A DNA stretch of 35,416 bases, taken from Streptomyces sp. McG3. GTDB taxonomy: Bacteria > Actinomycetota > Actinomycetes > Streptomycetales > Streptomycetaceae. How positions within the stretch are numbered: position 1 is the stretch's first letter; the number at the start of each line of letters is the position of its first letter. The stretch is taken from contig NZ_JAAXYC010000054.1 in NCBI RefSeq assembly GCF_018619185.1, forward strand, positions 1-35,416, given 5' to 3'. This document shows, in pieces, positions 8,201-16,068 of the stretch. The notes under the pieces are model-generated. The model did not search any database. It worked only from the letters and a program-made list of their open reading frames with translations, and was not told the origin of the DNA. Made by a program: the position numbers and the translations under genes.

Positions 8201-9328
8201 ATGTCCGATCTGCGCGATCCCGCTCCCTACGACGCCCTGCTGCTGCTCTCCTTCGGCGGCCCCGAGGGCCCGGACGACGTGGTCCCGTTCCTGGCGAACG
8301 TGACCCGCGGCCGCGGCATCCCCGAGGAACGCCTCAAGGAGGTCGGCAAGCACTACTTCCTGTTCGGCGGAGTCAGCCCGATCAACGCGCAGAACCGCGC
8401 CCTGCTCGACGCGCTGCGCGAGGACTTCGCCGAGCACGGCCTGGATCTCCCGGTGTACTGGGGCAACCGCAACTGGGCCCCGTATCTGACCGACGTCCTG
8501 CGGGAGATGACCGCCGACGGACACCGTCGGATCGCCGTCCTCGCCACCAGCGCCTACGCCTCCTATTCCGGCTGCCGCCAGTACCGCGAGAACCTCGCCG
8601 AGTCGCTGGCCGCCCTGGAGGCCGAGGGGCTGCCCGTGCCCCGGGTCGACAAGCTGCGGCACTACTTCAACCACCCCGGCTTCGTCGAGCCCATGACGGA
8701 CGGCGTCCTCGCCTCGCTCGCCGACCTCCCCGAGGACGTCCGCGCGGGCGCGCACATCGCCTTCACCACCCACTCCATCCCGACCTCCGCCGCCGACGCC
8801 TCGGGCCCGGCCGACGCGCACGGCGAGGGCGGGGCGTACGTCGCCGAGCACCTCGACGTGGCCCGGCTGATCATCGAGGCGGTGCGCGAGGAGACCGGTA
8901 CCGCGTACCCCTGGCAGCTCGTCTACCAGTCCCGCAGCGGCGCCCCGCACATCCCGTGGCTGGAGCCCGACATCTGCGACCACCTGGAGACCCTGGGCGC
9001 CGAGGGCGTCCCCGCGGTCGTGATGGCGCCCATCGGCTTCGTCTCGGACCACATGGAGGTGCTGTACGACCTCGACACGGAGGCCACCGCGAAGGCGGCC
9101 GAGATCGGCCTGCCGGTCCGCCGGTCCGCCACGGTGGGCGACGACCCGCGCTTCGCCGCCGCCGTGCGGGACCTCGTCCTGGAGCGCGCCGCGGCCGAGC
9201 GCGGCCGGGCCGTGGAGCGCTGCGCGCTGGGGGCCCTGGGGCCCTCCCACGACCTCTGTCCGGTCGGCTGCTGCCCCGCCAGGGCCCCGAAGCCGGCCGC
9301 CGCGGGCGCGGACAGCCCGTACGTGTAA
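8201..9328 (+). CDS. hemH: coproporphyrin III ferrochelatase
   Basis: Inserts Fe2+ into coproporphyrin III in the coproporphyrin-dependent haem pathway used by Actinobacteria (gene also named cpfC). The 375-residue protein shows the family signatures [14 protein letters not shown] near the N-terminus, the metal-binding histidine in FTTHSIP, and the conserved glutamate in [14 protein letters not shown]. An internal SGC cysteine and a C-terminal cysteine cluster (DLCPVGCC) fit the [2Fe-2S] ligands seen in actinobacterial members. The ATG at 8201 has CAGGA at an 8-nt spacing; an in-frame ATG 45 nt upstream adds unconserved residues. The inositol-phosphatase-family gene follows 30 nt downstream, probably in the same transcript. 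Confidence 0.94.
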   Translation: MSDLRDPAPYDALLLLSFGGPEGPDDVVPFLANVTRGRGIPEERLKEVGKHYFLFGGVSPINAQNRALLDALREDFAEHGLDLPVYWGNRNWAPYLTDVLREMTADGHRRIAVLATSAYASYSGCRQYRENLAESLAALEAEGLPVPRVDKLRHYFNHPGFVEPMTDGVLASLADLPEDVRAGAHIAFTTHSIPTSAADASGPADAHGEGGAYVAEHLDVARLIIEAVREETGTAYPWQLVYQSRSGAPHIPWLEPDICDHLETLGAEGVPAVVMAPIGFVSDHMEVLYDLDTEATAKAAEIGLPVRRSATVGDDPRFAAAVRDLVLERAAAERGRAVERCALGALGPSHDLCPVGCCPARAPKPAAAGADSPYV

Positions 9329-9358
9329 CCCGAACGCACCGAGACCCCTGGGAGCACC

Positions 9359-10159
9359 GTGACCGACCCCGCACTGTCCGAACTGCTCGACCTCGCCCTG
9401 GAGGCAGCCCGCCGTGCCGGAGCCCTCCTGCGCGACGGCCGTCCGGCCGACCTGGGGGTGGCCGCGACCAAGTCCAGCCCCATCGACGTGGTCACCGAGA
9501 TGGACATCGCCGCCGAGAAGCTGATCACCGGTTACCTCTCCGACTTCCGCCCCGACGACGGCTTCCTCGGCGAGGAGGGCGCCAGCTCCCCGGGCAGCAC
9601 CGGCATCCGCTGGGTCATCGACCCGCTCGACGGCACGGTGAACTACCTCTACGGCCTGCCCACCTGGGCGGTCTCCATCGCCGCCGAGCGCGACGGAGAG
9701 CGCGTCGTGGGCGTCGTCGAGGCCCCGATGCGCCGGGAGACCTACCAGGCGGTCCTCGGCGGCGGTGCGTTCGCGAACGGCGAGGCCCTGCGCTGCCGGC
9801 CCGCCCCGCCGCTGGACCAGGCGCTCGTCTCGACCGGTTTCAACTACGTCGGACACGTCCGAGCCCACCAGGCGGACATCGCCCAGCAGCTGATCCCCCG
9901 GCTCCGGGACATCCGGCGCGGCGGCTCGGCGGCCGTCGACCTCTGCGATGTGGCGGCGGGCCGGCTGGACGGCTACTACGAGCGCGGGCTGCACCCCTGG
10001 GACCTGGCCGCGGGCGACCTCATCGCCCGGGAGGCGGGCGCGCTGACCGGTGGCCGCCCGGGGCTGCCCGCCGACGGCGACCTGACGGTGGCCGCCACCC
10101 CGGGCGTCTTCGAGCCGCTGCAGGCCGCACTCGACGAGCTGGGCGCCTGGCACGACTGA
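9359..10159 (+). CDS. suhB: inositol-monophosphatase family phosphatase
   Basis: A 266-residue, Mg2+-dependent, Li+-sensitive-type phosphatase of the IMPase superfamily that hydrolyses inositol-1-phosphate or a related sugar phosphate. The visible metal-binding motifs are GEEG after the first domain, DPLDGTVNY (motif A) and WDLAAGD (motif B). In actinomycetes these enzymes can feed inositol into phosphatidylinositol and mycothiol; the exact substrate here is inferred from family only. The start is GTG at 9359 with GGGAG just upstream. It follows hemH by 30 nt and ends at a strong terminator. Its position matches suhB (Rv2701c) in the mycobacterial version of this locus. Confidence 0.88.
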   Translation: MTDPALSELLDLALEAARRAGALLRDGRPADLGVAATKSSPIDVVTEMDIAAEKLITGYLSDFRPDDGFLGEEGASSPGSTGIRWVIDPLDGTVNYLYGLPTWAVSIAAERDGERVVGVVEAPMRRETYQAVLGGGAFANGEALRCRPAPPLDQALVSTGFNYVGHVRAHQADIAQQLIPRLRDIRRGGSAAVDLCDVAAGRLDGYYERGLHPWDLAAGDLIAREAGALTGGRPGLPADGDLTVAATPGVFEPLQAALDELGAWHD

Positions 10160-10208
10160 CGGGGTCCCGCCGGGAAAGCCCCTGGCGGGGGGCATGAGGC
10201 CGCCGAAC

Positions 10209-10257
10209 ACGCCACGGGGCCCCGGACACCATGAAGGTGTCCGGGGCCCCGTGGTGT
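10209..10257. terminator. bidirectional intrinsic terminator
   Basis: Perfect 19-bp arms 10212-10230 and 10236-10254 around the loop ATGAA. Three more pairs, one of them G-T, extend the stem to 10209 and 10257. It separates the convergent inositol-phosphatase gene and the 57-residue gene, whose stop codon lies immediately beyond the hairpin. Confidence 0.92.
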
Positions 10258-10262
10258 ACGGC

Positions 10263-10436
10263 TCAGACGCTGGTGGCGCCGATCTCCACGCCGTGCTCGG
10301 CGGCGAGACGGCGCAGATCGTCCAGCTCGCCCTGCTCGACGTCCGCGAGGAAGTCGTCGCCGTCCTCGCGCGCCCGGGTGAGGACGGTCTCGGTCGTCTT
10401 GATGCGTTGCAGCAGACCTGCGGTGAAAGCGTCCAT
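10263..10436 (-). CDS. small conserved-looking protein of 57 residues
   Basis: A 57-residue acidic, largely helical protein (MDAFTAGLLQRIKTTE... ending GVEIGATSV). It has no Cys, no TM and no known motif I can name. Support comes from the strong SD (GAGGGGG about 7 nt before the ATG at 10436), Streptomyces-like codon use across its length, and its placement exactly against the bidirectional terminator. The open frame extends 119 codons upstream but only as low-quality sequence. Function unknown. Confidence 0.7.
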   Translation of the reverse strand: MDAFTAGLLQRIKTTETVLTRAREDGDDFLADVEQGELDDLRRLAAEHGVEIGATSV

Positions 10437-10819
10437 GATGCGCCCCCTCATCGTGGGTCGGTGGCACGGGGGTGTGCCCGGGATTCCCCCGGCCGCGGGG
10501 CCGGAGGAGCGGGTGATCGCGCCGCCGCTCCGGGAAAACGGAGCGAGCAGTGGCATGCCACGTGAGAGGCGTGATCGCGGGTGTGAAGCCCTCTTCCCCG
10601 CGCCATGGTCCGGAGAAACCTCAACTGGCCCGGAAATCCGCCGGTTTCCCGGCGGGCAGCCGCCGGGAGGTCCGGCCCACCGCCGCCTTACCGCCGGTTT
10701 ATGCGTGTTGCGGGCAGGATGGAGGCGCACAGTCGGCCATTGCTGCCCATGTCCGGGCGGGCCCCGTGGGGGCCGTCGGCTCTGTGAACCCATCGAAGGA
10801 CCGAAGGAAGGACTGCGCC
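10437..10819. other. 383-nt region upstream of cutR
   Basis: Lies between the divergent 57-residue gene and cutR. It contains a perfect 12-bp palindrome GTGGCATGCCAC (10550-10561), a 7-bp hairpin with an A-rich loop (10526-10545), and a 7-bp hairpin CCGCCGG/CCGGCGG (10638-10655). No open frame has good codon use. Any of these could be regulatory, but I cannot assign a regulator. Confidence 0.45.
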
Positions 10820-11473
10820 GTGCGCGTACTCGTCGTCGAGGACGAGCAGCTGCTCGCCGATGCGGTGGCCACCGGACTGCGCCGGGAGGCCATGGCCGTC
10901 GACGTCGTCTACGACGGTGCCGCGGCCCTGGAACGCATCGGGGTCAACGACTACGACGTCGTCGTGCTGGACCGGGACCTCCCGGTGGTGCACGGGGACG
11001 ACGTCTGCCGCAGGATCGTCGAGCTCGGCATGCCCACCCGGGTGCTCATGCTCACCGCGTCCGGCGACGTCAGCGACCGGGTCGAGGGCCTGGAGCTGGG
11101 CGCCGACGACTATCTGCCCAAGCCCTTCGCCTTCAGCGAGCTGACCGCCCGGGTGCGCGCGCTGGGCCGCCGTACGACGGTGGCGCTGCCGCCCGTCCTG
11201 GAACGCGCCGGAATCAAGCTCGACCCGAACCGCCGCGAGGTCTTCCGCGACGAGGTGGAGATCCAGCTCGCCCCGAAGGAGTTCGCGGTGCTGGAGGTCC
11301 TCATGCGCAGCGAGGGCGCGGTCGTCTCGGCGGAACAGCTGCTGGAGAAGGCCTGGGACGAGAACACCGACCCCTTCACCAACGTGGTGCGGGTCACGGT
11401 CATGACGCTGCGCCGCAAGCTCGGCGAACCGCCCGTCATCGTCACCGTGCCGGGCTCCGGATACCGGATCTGA
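10820..11473 (+). CDS. cutR: response regulator CutR
   Basis: OmpR/PhoB-family transcription factor of the CutRS two-component system, first described for copper-related and antibiotic phenotypes in Streptomyces. The 217-residue protein has a receiver domain with acidic residues E7/D8, phosphoacceptor D51 (VVVLDRDLP) and the conserved lysine in LPKPF. The C-terminal winged-helix domain (~125-217) ends TVPGSGYRI. The sequence matches CutR as I remember it. The start is GTG at 10820, with a GGAAGGA SD about 7 nt upstream. cutS begins 5 nt after its stop, so the pair is co-transcribed. Confidence 0.93.
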   Translation: MRVLVVEDEQLLADAVATGLRREAMAVDVVYDGAAALERIGVNDYDVVVLDRDLPVVHGDDVCRRIVELGMPTRVLMLTASGDVSDRVEGLELGADDYLPKPFAFSELTARVRALGRRTTVALPPVLERAGIKLDPNRREVFRDEVEIQLAPKEFAVLEVLMRSEGAVVSAEQLLEKAWDENTDPFTNVVRVTVMTLRRKLGEPPVIVTVPGSGYRI

Positions 11474-11478
11474 GGATC

Positions 11479-12711
11479 ATGGCCACCACCCCCGGGCCCC
11501 CTGCGGCGCCTCCGAAGCCCACCTGGGAGCCCAAGCAGCAGGAGCCCCCGTACCCCTGGCTGCGCCCGACGATCCGGATACGGCTCACGCTGCTGTACGG
11601 CGGGATGTTCCTGATCGCGGGCATCGTGCTGCTGTCGATCATCTACATGCTGGCCGCCCAGGCGCTGAGCGTCGGCACGGATCTGCCGTTCGAGATCGTC
11701 AGCGGCAAGGTCACCAGCGAGATCTGCGACCTGCCCCCGAACGCCAGCCCGAACGACTTCAACGCGGCGATGAACGCCTGCGTCAACCACCAGCGCAAGG
11801 CGGCGCTGGAGACCCTGCTCAACCGCTCGCTGCTCGCCCTGGTCGGCCTCAGCGTGATCGCCTTCGCCTTCGGCTACGCCATGGCCGGACGCGTGCTGTC
11901 CCCGCTCGGCCGGATCACCCGGACCGCGCGCCGGGTGGCCGGGACGGACCTCACCCGTCGGATCGAGCTGGACGGCCCGGACGACGAGCTGAAGGAGCTG
12001 GCGGACACCTTCGACGACATGCTGGACCGGCTGGAGCGGGCCTTCACCGCACAGCAGCGGTTCGTCGGCAACGCCTCGCACGAGCTGCGCACCCCGCTGG
12101 CGATCAACCGCACCCTGCTGGAGGTCCACCTCTCCGACCCGGAGGCACCTCCGGAGCTCCAGCAGCTGGGCAAGACCCTCCTGGCCACCAACGAGCGCAG
12201 CGAGCAGCTGGTCGAGGGGCTGCTGCTGCTGGCCCGCAGCGACAACCAGATCATCGAGCGCAAGCCGGTCGACCTCGCGGAGGTCGCCGAGCGCGCCATC
12301 GACCAGGCCCGGTCGGAGGCGGCGGTGAAGAAGGTCGAGATCCGCGGCGAGCGGGCCACGGCGGTGGTCCAGGGCAACGGCGTCCTGCTGGAGCGGATCG
12401 CGCTGAACCTCGTGCAGAACGCCGTGCGCTACAACGTGCCCGAGGACGGCTGGGTGGAGGTCACCACCGAGGCCCGGGACGGGCAGGCCCTGCTCGTCGT
12501 CTCGAACACAGGACCGGTGGTCCCGGCCTACGAGATCGACAACCTCTTCGAGCCCTTCAGGAGGCTGCGTACGGAGCGCACGGGCAGCGACAAGGGCGTC
12601 GGGCTCGGCCTGTCGATCGCCCGGTCCGTCGCGCGGGCCCACGGAGGCCGTATCATCGCGGAGCCCCGCGAGGGTGGTGGTCTCGTGATGCGCGTCACCC
12701 TGCCGGTCTGA
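11479..12711 (+). CDS. cutS: sensor histidine kinase CutS
   Basis: Membrane kinase partner of CutR, 410 residues. A proline-rich cytoplasmic N-terminus leads into TM1 (~38-60). A short extracytoplasmic sensor (~62-115) contains just two cysteines, C83 and C101, followed by TM2 (~118-138), a HAMP domain (~140-190), and the HisKA dimerisation helix with H201 (NASHELRTP). The HATPase domain has an N-box (NLVQNAVRYN) and a GLGLSIA G-box. The paired sensor cysteines could sense disulfide or redox state outside the membrane, as proposed for CutS in other Streptomyces. The ATG at 11479 overlaps a GAGG SD formed around the cutR stop codon. Confidence 0.93.
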   Translation: MATTPGPPAAPPKPTWEPKQQEPPYPWLRPTIRIRLTLLYGGMFLIAGIVLLSIIYMLAAQALSVGTDLPFEIVSGKVTSEICDLPPNASPNDFNAAMNACVNHQRKAALETLLNRSLLALVGLSVIAFAFGYAMAGRVLSPLGRITRTARRVAGTDLTRRIELDGPDDELKELADTFDDMLDRLERAFTAQQRFVGNASHELRTPLAINRTLLEVHLSDPEAPPELQQLGKTLLATNERSEQLVEGLLLLARSDNQIIERKPVDLAEVAERAIDQARSEAAVKKVEIRGERATAVVQGNGVLLERIALNLVQNAVRYNVPEDGWVEVTTEARDGQALLVVSNTGPVVPAYEIDNLFEPFRRLRTERTGSDKGVGLGLSIARSVARAHGGRIIAEPREGGGLVMRVTLPV

Positions 12712-12794
12712 GAGGCTGCACGATGTGACTCTGCACCGAATCTTCATGTTCGCTTTGGGCGGAATTTTCAGGACCCGTTCCCGGGCGGGTCGTG

Positions 12795-12808
12795 TGTGAT
12801 CGATCACA
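12795..12808. promoter_or_regulatory. 14-bp perfect palindrome, candidate operator
   Basis: TGTGATCGATCACA reads the same on both strands. Its half-sites TGTGA/TCACA resemble CRP/FNR-type half-sites, but the centre is 4 bp rather than the 6 bp of the E. coli CRP site, so the binding protein is uncertain. It lies about 85 nt after the cutS stop and 309 nt before the DUF4193 start. Confidence 0.4.
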
Positions 12809-12900
12809 AGGCTGATTTTCCGGTCATCTACTCTCCGTGATCGCAGCTCCGTCGGAAAGCCGGTAATCGTCCGGGTTTTCGGGGATGGTTATCACGGGAA

Positions 12901-12951
12901 GTACACGGGGTGGCGCCCGTGAACTGCGCAGTCGGGACCGTGTACGGTCCC
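12901..12951. other. mutually exclusive hairpins in a leader
   Basis: Three pairings compete. GTACACGG (12901-12908) can pair with CCGTGTAC (12938-12945). Alternatively CACGGG (12904-12909) pairs with CCCGTG (12916-12921), and GGGACCG (12934-12940) pairs with CGGTCCC (12945-12951). The first excludes the other two, which is the geometry of an RNA switch or attenuator. Confidence 0.4.
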
Positions 12952-13116
12952 CATCGCCACCCAAGCCGAGCCTCGTCGAGGTGCCCGGTTGGATGTCGAT
13001 TGAGTAACAGACCTTGATGTGAGGCAAAATCTCCGCCTCAGGTCGGGCACAAGTCCGGCCTCTCACGCGTTACGTGCGCTGAGACACCCGTAGACACCCA
13101 AGAGGGGGAGAGCGAC

Positions 13117-13413
13117 ATGGCAACGGATTACGACACCCCACGCAAGACCGACGACGACGTGGACCAGGACAGCCTCGAAGAGCTCAAGGCACGTCGGAGC
13201 GACAAGACGGCATCCGCCGTCGACGTCGACGAATTCGACGCGGCCGAGGGACTCGAGCTGCCCGGCGCGGACCTCTCCAACGAGGAGCTGGCCGTCCGGG
13301 TGCTGCCCAAGCAGGCCGATGAGTTCACCTGCATGAGCTGCTTCCTGGTGCACCACCGCAGCCAGCTGGCCCGCGAGAAGAACGGTCAGCCCATCTGCCG
13401 CGACTGCGACTGA
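13117..13413 (+). CDS. DUF4193 zinc-ribbon protein
   Basis: A 98-residue acidic protein with an apparently disordered N-terminal half. The C-terminal zinc-ribbon has two CxxC pairs, CMSC (residues ~72-75) and CRDC (~94-97), separated by HHRSQLAREKNGQPI. It belongs to the actinobacteria-restricted DUF4193 family (Rv2699c in M. tuberculosis), whose role is unknown. Zinc binding is predicted from the cysteine spacing. It has a very strong SD (GGGGGAGAG), a long leader, and starts a pair with the EcsC-like gene 13 nt downstream, all suggesting abundant expression. Confidence 0.9.
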   Translation: MATDYDTPRKTDDDVDQDSLEELKARRSDKTASAVDVDEFDAAEGLELPGADLSNEELAVRVLPKQADEFTCMSCFLVHHRSQLAREKNGQPICRDCD

Positions 13414-13426
13414 GGTCGGGTCGGCC

Positions 13427-14380
13427 GTGGCAGGCGAGACACCGTTCCGGAAGCGGCGCCCGTGGCGTCGGCGCGGCCAGGAGGCGAACCAGGACGGTAC
13501 AGGCGGCACAGGCCCGGCAGAAGGCGGTAACGCGTCTGCCGAGCGGTCCGCCGCCCTGCCGGAGCACTCCGGCGGTTTCGACGACGAGCGAGGCCGTTCG
13601 GCCTCGCTCGAGGTGGCCGGGGCGGCAGCGTCGCCGGACCGGCCCGGAGAGCGGGACAAGGCGGAGCCCACGGCCGGGGGCCGCCTGCACACAGTGAAAC
13701 GGGGTGTACGCAAGGGCCGGGAGAGCGCGAAGGCACTGGCCGCACAGCTGGCCGACCGCATCATCGATACGGCCCCGCGCGTGCCGGTGCGCGACCTCGC
13801 GACCCTGCGGAAGCAGTTCCCCGGGCTGGGGCCCGAGGAACTGGCCGACAAGCTGGTCACGGGAGCCTGCCGGGCCACCGCGACCGTCGGCGCAGGCATC
13901 GGGGCCGCCGCCATGATGCCCGTACCGCCCGCGATGATCGCCGAGCTGGCGGCGGAGGTGACCGGCGTCGCCGCGATCGAGATGAAACTCGTCGCCGAGC
14001 TGCACGAGGTCTACGGCCGCCGACCCCCCGGCAACCTCGGCCAGCGCAGCACCGCGTATCTGACGTCGTGGACGGAGGAGCGCGGCATCGACATCACCCG
14101 CCCCACCACGCTCAACGCCGCGCTGGGCGGTCAGATGAAGCGCGAGCTGCGTCAGCAGATCATGAAGCGCATGGCGCGCAATCTGCCCAACCTGATCCCG
14201 TTCATGATCGGCGCCGCCGTCGGCGCCACGATGAACCGCCGCGACACCCGCAAGCTCGCCGACCGGGTCAGGAGCGACCTGCGCAAGGACCCGATCCCCT
14301 GGGACCGGCTGCCCGAGCTGCCCCCGCTGGAGCAGCCCGCGAACCCGGCCGAGCTGCCCAAGGAGATCGAGGGCCCCTGA
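13427..14380 (+). CDS. EcsC-like helical protein
   Basis: A 317-residue protein with a ~100-residue low-complexity, charged N-terminus and a helical C-terminal domain. The domain contains Ala/Gly-rich amphipathic segments (GAGIGAAAMMPVPPAMIAEL at ~150-170; NLPNLIPFMIGAAVGATMNR at ~255-275). The order of a proline-containing hydrophobic hairpin, IEMKLVAELHEVYG, and a final GAAVGA.MN.RDTR resembles the EcsC domain family; this is my pattern judgement and not certain. The start is GTG at 13427, 13 nt after the DUF4193 stop, so the two are probably one operon. It ends at a hairpin terminator. Function unknown. Confidence 0.75.
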   Translation: MAGETPFRKRRPWRRRGQEANQDGTGGTGPAEGGNASAERSAALPEHSGGFDDERGRSASLEVAGAAASPDRPGERDKAEPTAGGRLHTVKRGVRKGRESAKALAAQLADRIIDTAPRVPVRDLATLRKQFPGLGPEELADKLVTGACRATATVGAGIGAAAMMPVPPAMIAELAAEVTGVAAIEMKLVAELHEVYGRRPPGNLGQRSTAYLTSWTEERGIDITRPTTLNAALGGQMKRELRQQIMKRMARNLPNLIPFMIGAAVGATMNRRDTRKLADRVRSDLRKDPIPWDRLPELPPLEQPANPAELPKEIEGP

Positions 14381-14393
14381 GCGACGAGGGCCC

Positions 14394-14414
14394 CCGGACC
14401 CGCACCGGGTCCGG
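14394..14414. terminator. terminator between convergent genes
   Basis: Perfect 9-bp arms 14394-14402 (CCGGACCCG) and 14406-14414 (CGGGTCCGG) with a CAC loop. It lies between the EcsC-like gene and the convergent DUF3093 gene. Confidence 0.72.
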
Positions 14415-14438
14415 TTAGCCCCCGCCCGCGACGTCCGC

Positions 14439-14897
14439 TCAGGCGGTCGGGACGGCGCTCAGCGCCGCCGCCAGGCCCTGCGGGTTCCGGGTCGAGAGGT
14501 AGACGTACGGAGTCGGGTCGTCCGGGTCCGTGACCTCCACCCGCACCGCCGTCTCCACATAACCGCGCAGCAGCATGAACGCACGGGCGTCGGCCTTGTG
14601 CGTCCGCCAGGCCCGCGCCTCCTCGGTGTCCAGCACCTCGGGCTCGCCGAGCGCCGACAGCGGAATCCGGGCGTCGCCGGCGACGAGCGCCCCCGCCACC
14701 ACCCTGATCCGGGCGGAGCCGTAGCTGCTCACCAGGAGCGCGGCGGCGACCGTGCCGCCGGCCAGACCGGCGAGCAGCGGCAGGGTGCCCAGCGGCAGAA
14801 GCATCAGAGCGCAGGCGACACCGACCCCGAAGGCGATGAACCACCAGGAGCGGGGCGCGGTGAGACGTTCGTCGAAGGGCGGTGCGGAAGGCTGCAT
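14439..14897 (-). CDS. DUF3093 membrane protein
   Basis: A 152-residue protein with two closely spaced N-terminal TM segments (residues ~17-37 and ~40-60) and a C-terminal cytoplasmic domain ending RNPQGLAAAL. This is the DUF3093 architecture (Rv2698 in M. tuberculosis). PYVYLSTRNP is the recognisable conserved strand. Function is unknown; the C-terminal domain has a PH-like look, which is a guess. It is convergent with the EcsC-like gene and divergent from the thioesterase by 58 nt, the same relative orientation as in the mycobacterial locus. The ATG at 14897 has no clear SD. Confidence 0.85.
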   Translation of the reverse strand: MQPSAPPFDERLTAPRSWWFIAFGVGVACALMLLPLGTLPLLAGLAGGTVAAALLVSSYGSARIRVVAGALVAGDARIPLSALGEPEVLDTEEARAWRTHKADARAFMLLRGYVETAVRVEVTDPDDPTPYVYLSTRNPQGLAAALSAVPTA

Positions 14898-14941
14898 GGA
14901 ACCAAGCTTGGCACGGCGCGACCGGCGGACCGCCGCGCGGG

Positions 14942-14947
14942 TAAGGT
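14942..14947 (+). promoter_or_regulatory. candidate -10 element, possibly leaderless thioesterase transcript
   Basis: TAAGGT matches TANNNT and ends 8 nt before the GTG at 14956. No good -35 is at the right distance, and the overlapping AAGG could instead act as an SD, so this is tentative. Confidence 0.3.
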
Positions 14948-14955
14948 CTGCGCCT

Positions 14956-15540
14956 GTGAGTGGAACATCAGCAGCTCTGACACCCCCGGCAGACGCCGTC
15001 GCGCCGGTCCGGCACCCCGACGCGCCCGCCCCCGGCGAACTCCTCGGAGCGCACTACGAACACTGTTTCGGCTGCGGCGGGGGACAGCCGCACGGACTGC
15101 ACCTGATGGCGCGGGCCGGTGAAGGCGTGAGCGTCACCGCCGAGTTCACGGTGCAGCCCGCCCACCAGGGCGCACCCGGCCTCGCCCACGGCGGCGTGCT
15201 CGCCACGGCGCTGGACGAGACCCTCGGCTCGCTGAACTGGCTGCTGCGCACGATCGCGGTGACCGGACGGCTGGAGACCGACTTCGTCCGCCCCGTCCCC
15301 GTGGACACCGTGCTGCACCTCGACGCCCGGATCACCGCCGTGCACGGCCGGAAGATCTACTCCACCGCCACCGGCCGGATCGGCGGCCCCGACGGGCCCG
15401 TCGCGGTCCGGGCCGACGCCCTCTTCATCGAGGTCAAGGTCGACCACTTCATCGACAACGGCAGGCCCGCCGAGATCCAGGCCGCCATGTCCGACCCCGA
15501 CCAGGTCAGGCGCGCCCGCGCCTTCGAGGTGAACCCGTGA
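14956..15540 (+). CDS. PaaI-type hot-dog thioesterase
   Basis: A 194-residue acyl-CoA thioesterase-like protein of the hot-dog fold. The core has HCFGCG near the substrate entry (residues ~34-39) and LAHGGVLATALDETLG (~76-91), the HGG plus acidic catalytic helix of the PaaI/4-hydroxybenzoyl-CoA thioesterase group. DFVRPVPVDT is the usual following strand. It would hydrolyse a CoA thioester; the acyl group is unknown. The start is GTG at 14956. Its TGA overlaps the dut GTG by 4 nt (GTGA), so translation is coupled with dut. Confidence 0.87.
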   Translation: MSGTSAALTPPADAVAPVRHPDAPAPGELLGAHYEHCFGCGGGQPHGLHLMARAGEGVSVTAEFTVQPAHQGAPGLAHGGVLATALDETLGSLNWLLRTIAVTGRLETDFVRPVPVDTVLHLDARITAVHGRKIYSTATGRIGGPDGPVAVRADALFIEVKVDHFIDNGRPAEIQAAMSDPDQVRRARAFEVNP

Positions 15541-16067
15541 CCCGCAACCCCGTCGACGTACTGATCCGCCTGCTCGACCCGGACGTGCCGATTCCGGCCT
15601 ACGGACACCCGGGCGACGCCGGGGCCGACCTGGTGACCACCGAGGCCGCGGAACTCGCCCCCGGCGAGCGCGCTGTCCTCCCCACCGGGGTGTCGATCGC
15701 CCTGCCCGACGGGTACGCCGCGTTCGTTCACCCGCGCTCCGGCCTCGCGGCCCGCTGCGGAGTGGCCCTCGTGAATGCCCCAGGGACCGTGGATGCCGGG
15801 TACCGTGGGGAGATCAAGGTGATCGTGGTCAACCTCGATCCACGCGAGAGCGTGCGATTCGAACGGTTCGACCGGATTGCCCAATTGGTTGTCCAGCAGG
15901 TCGAGAAGGTGCGCTTCCACGAGGTGGCGGAACTTCCCGGCTCGGCGCGGGCCGAAGGGGGCTTCGGGTCCACCGGCGGCCACGCGTCGGTGGACGGCGC
16001 CGAGGGCGGGATCACCCACGGTGGGAACAGCTACGCTTCGGTCGTATCCGACCGGGAAGGACAGTGA
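15537..16067 (+). CDS. dut: dUTP diphosphatase
   Basis: Hydrolyses dUTP to dUMP and pyrophosphate, keeping uracil out of DNA and feeding dTMP synthesis. All five trimeric dUTPase motifs are present in 176 residues: PAYGHPGDAGADL (I), PRSGLA (II), GTVDAGYRGEIKV (III, with the catalytic Asp), RFDRIAQLVV (IV) and GFGSTGGH (V). The GTG start at 15537 overlaps the thioesterase stop. After motif V there is a ~25-residue tail. The DUF3710 gene begins 1 nt after its stop, so thioesterase, dut and DUF3710 form a tight operon. Confidence 0.96.
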   Translation: MTRNPVDVLIRLLDPDVPIPAYGHPGDAGADLVTTEAAELAPGERAVLPTGVSIALPDGYAAFVHPRSGLAARCGVALVNAPGTVDAGYRGEIKVIVVNLDPRESVRFERFDRIAQLVVQQVEKVRFHEVAELPGSARAEGGFGSTGGHASVDGAEGGITHGGNSYASVVSDREGQ

Positions 16068-16068
16068 C

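Larger units (their letters stand above)
12712..13116. other. 405-nt structured intergenic region before the DUF4193 gene
   Basis: No good open frame. Visible elements are a GACCCG/CGGGTC hairpin (12772-12791) that may be the cutS terminator and a perfect 14-bp palindrome TGTGATCGATCACA (12795-12808). There are also competing inverted repeats at 12901-12951 and a purine-rich SD (AAGAGGGGGAGAG) just before the ATG at 13117. The long leader suggests post-transcriptional control or an unannotated small RNA, but I see no known riboswitch. Confidence 0.5.

Noticed and set aside
10231..11478. Single 826-residue fusion spanning the cutR region and cutS
   Set aside because: The N-terminal 416 codons are an out-of-frame read of the intergenic region and cutR; cutS has its own start at 11479 next to the cutR stop.
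12795..12808. Classical CRP binding site
   Set aside because: Half-sites match but the spacing is 4 bp instead of the 6 bp of E. coli CRP, so it is listed only as an unassigned palindrome.
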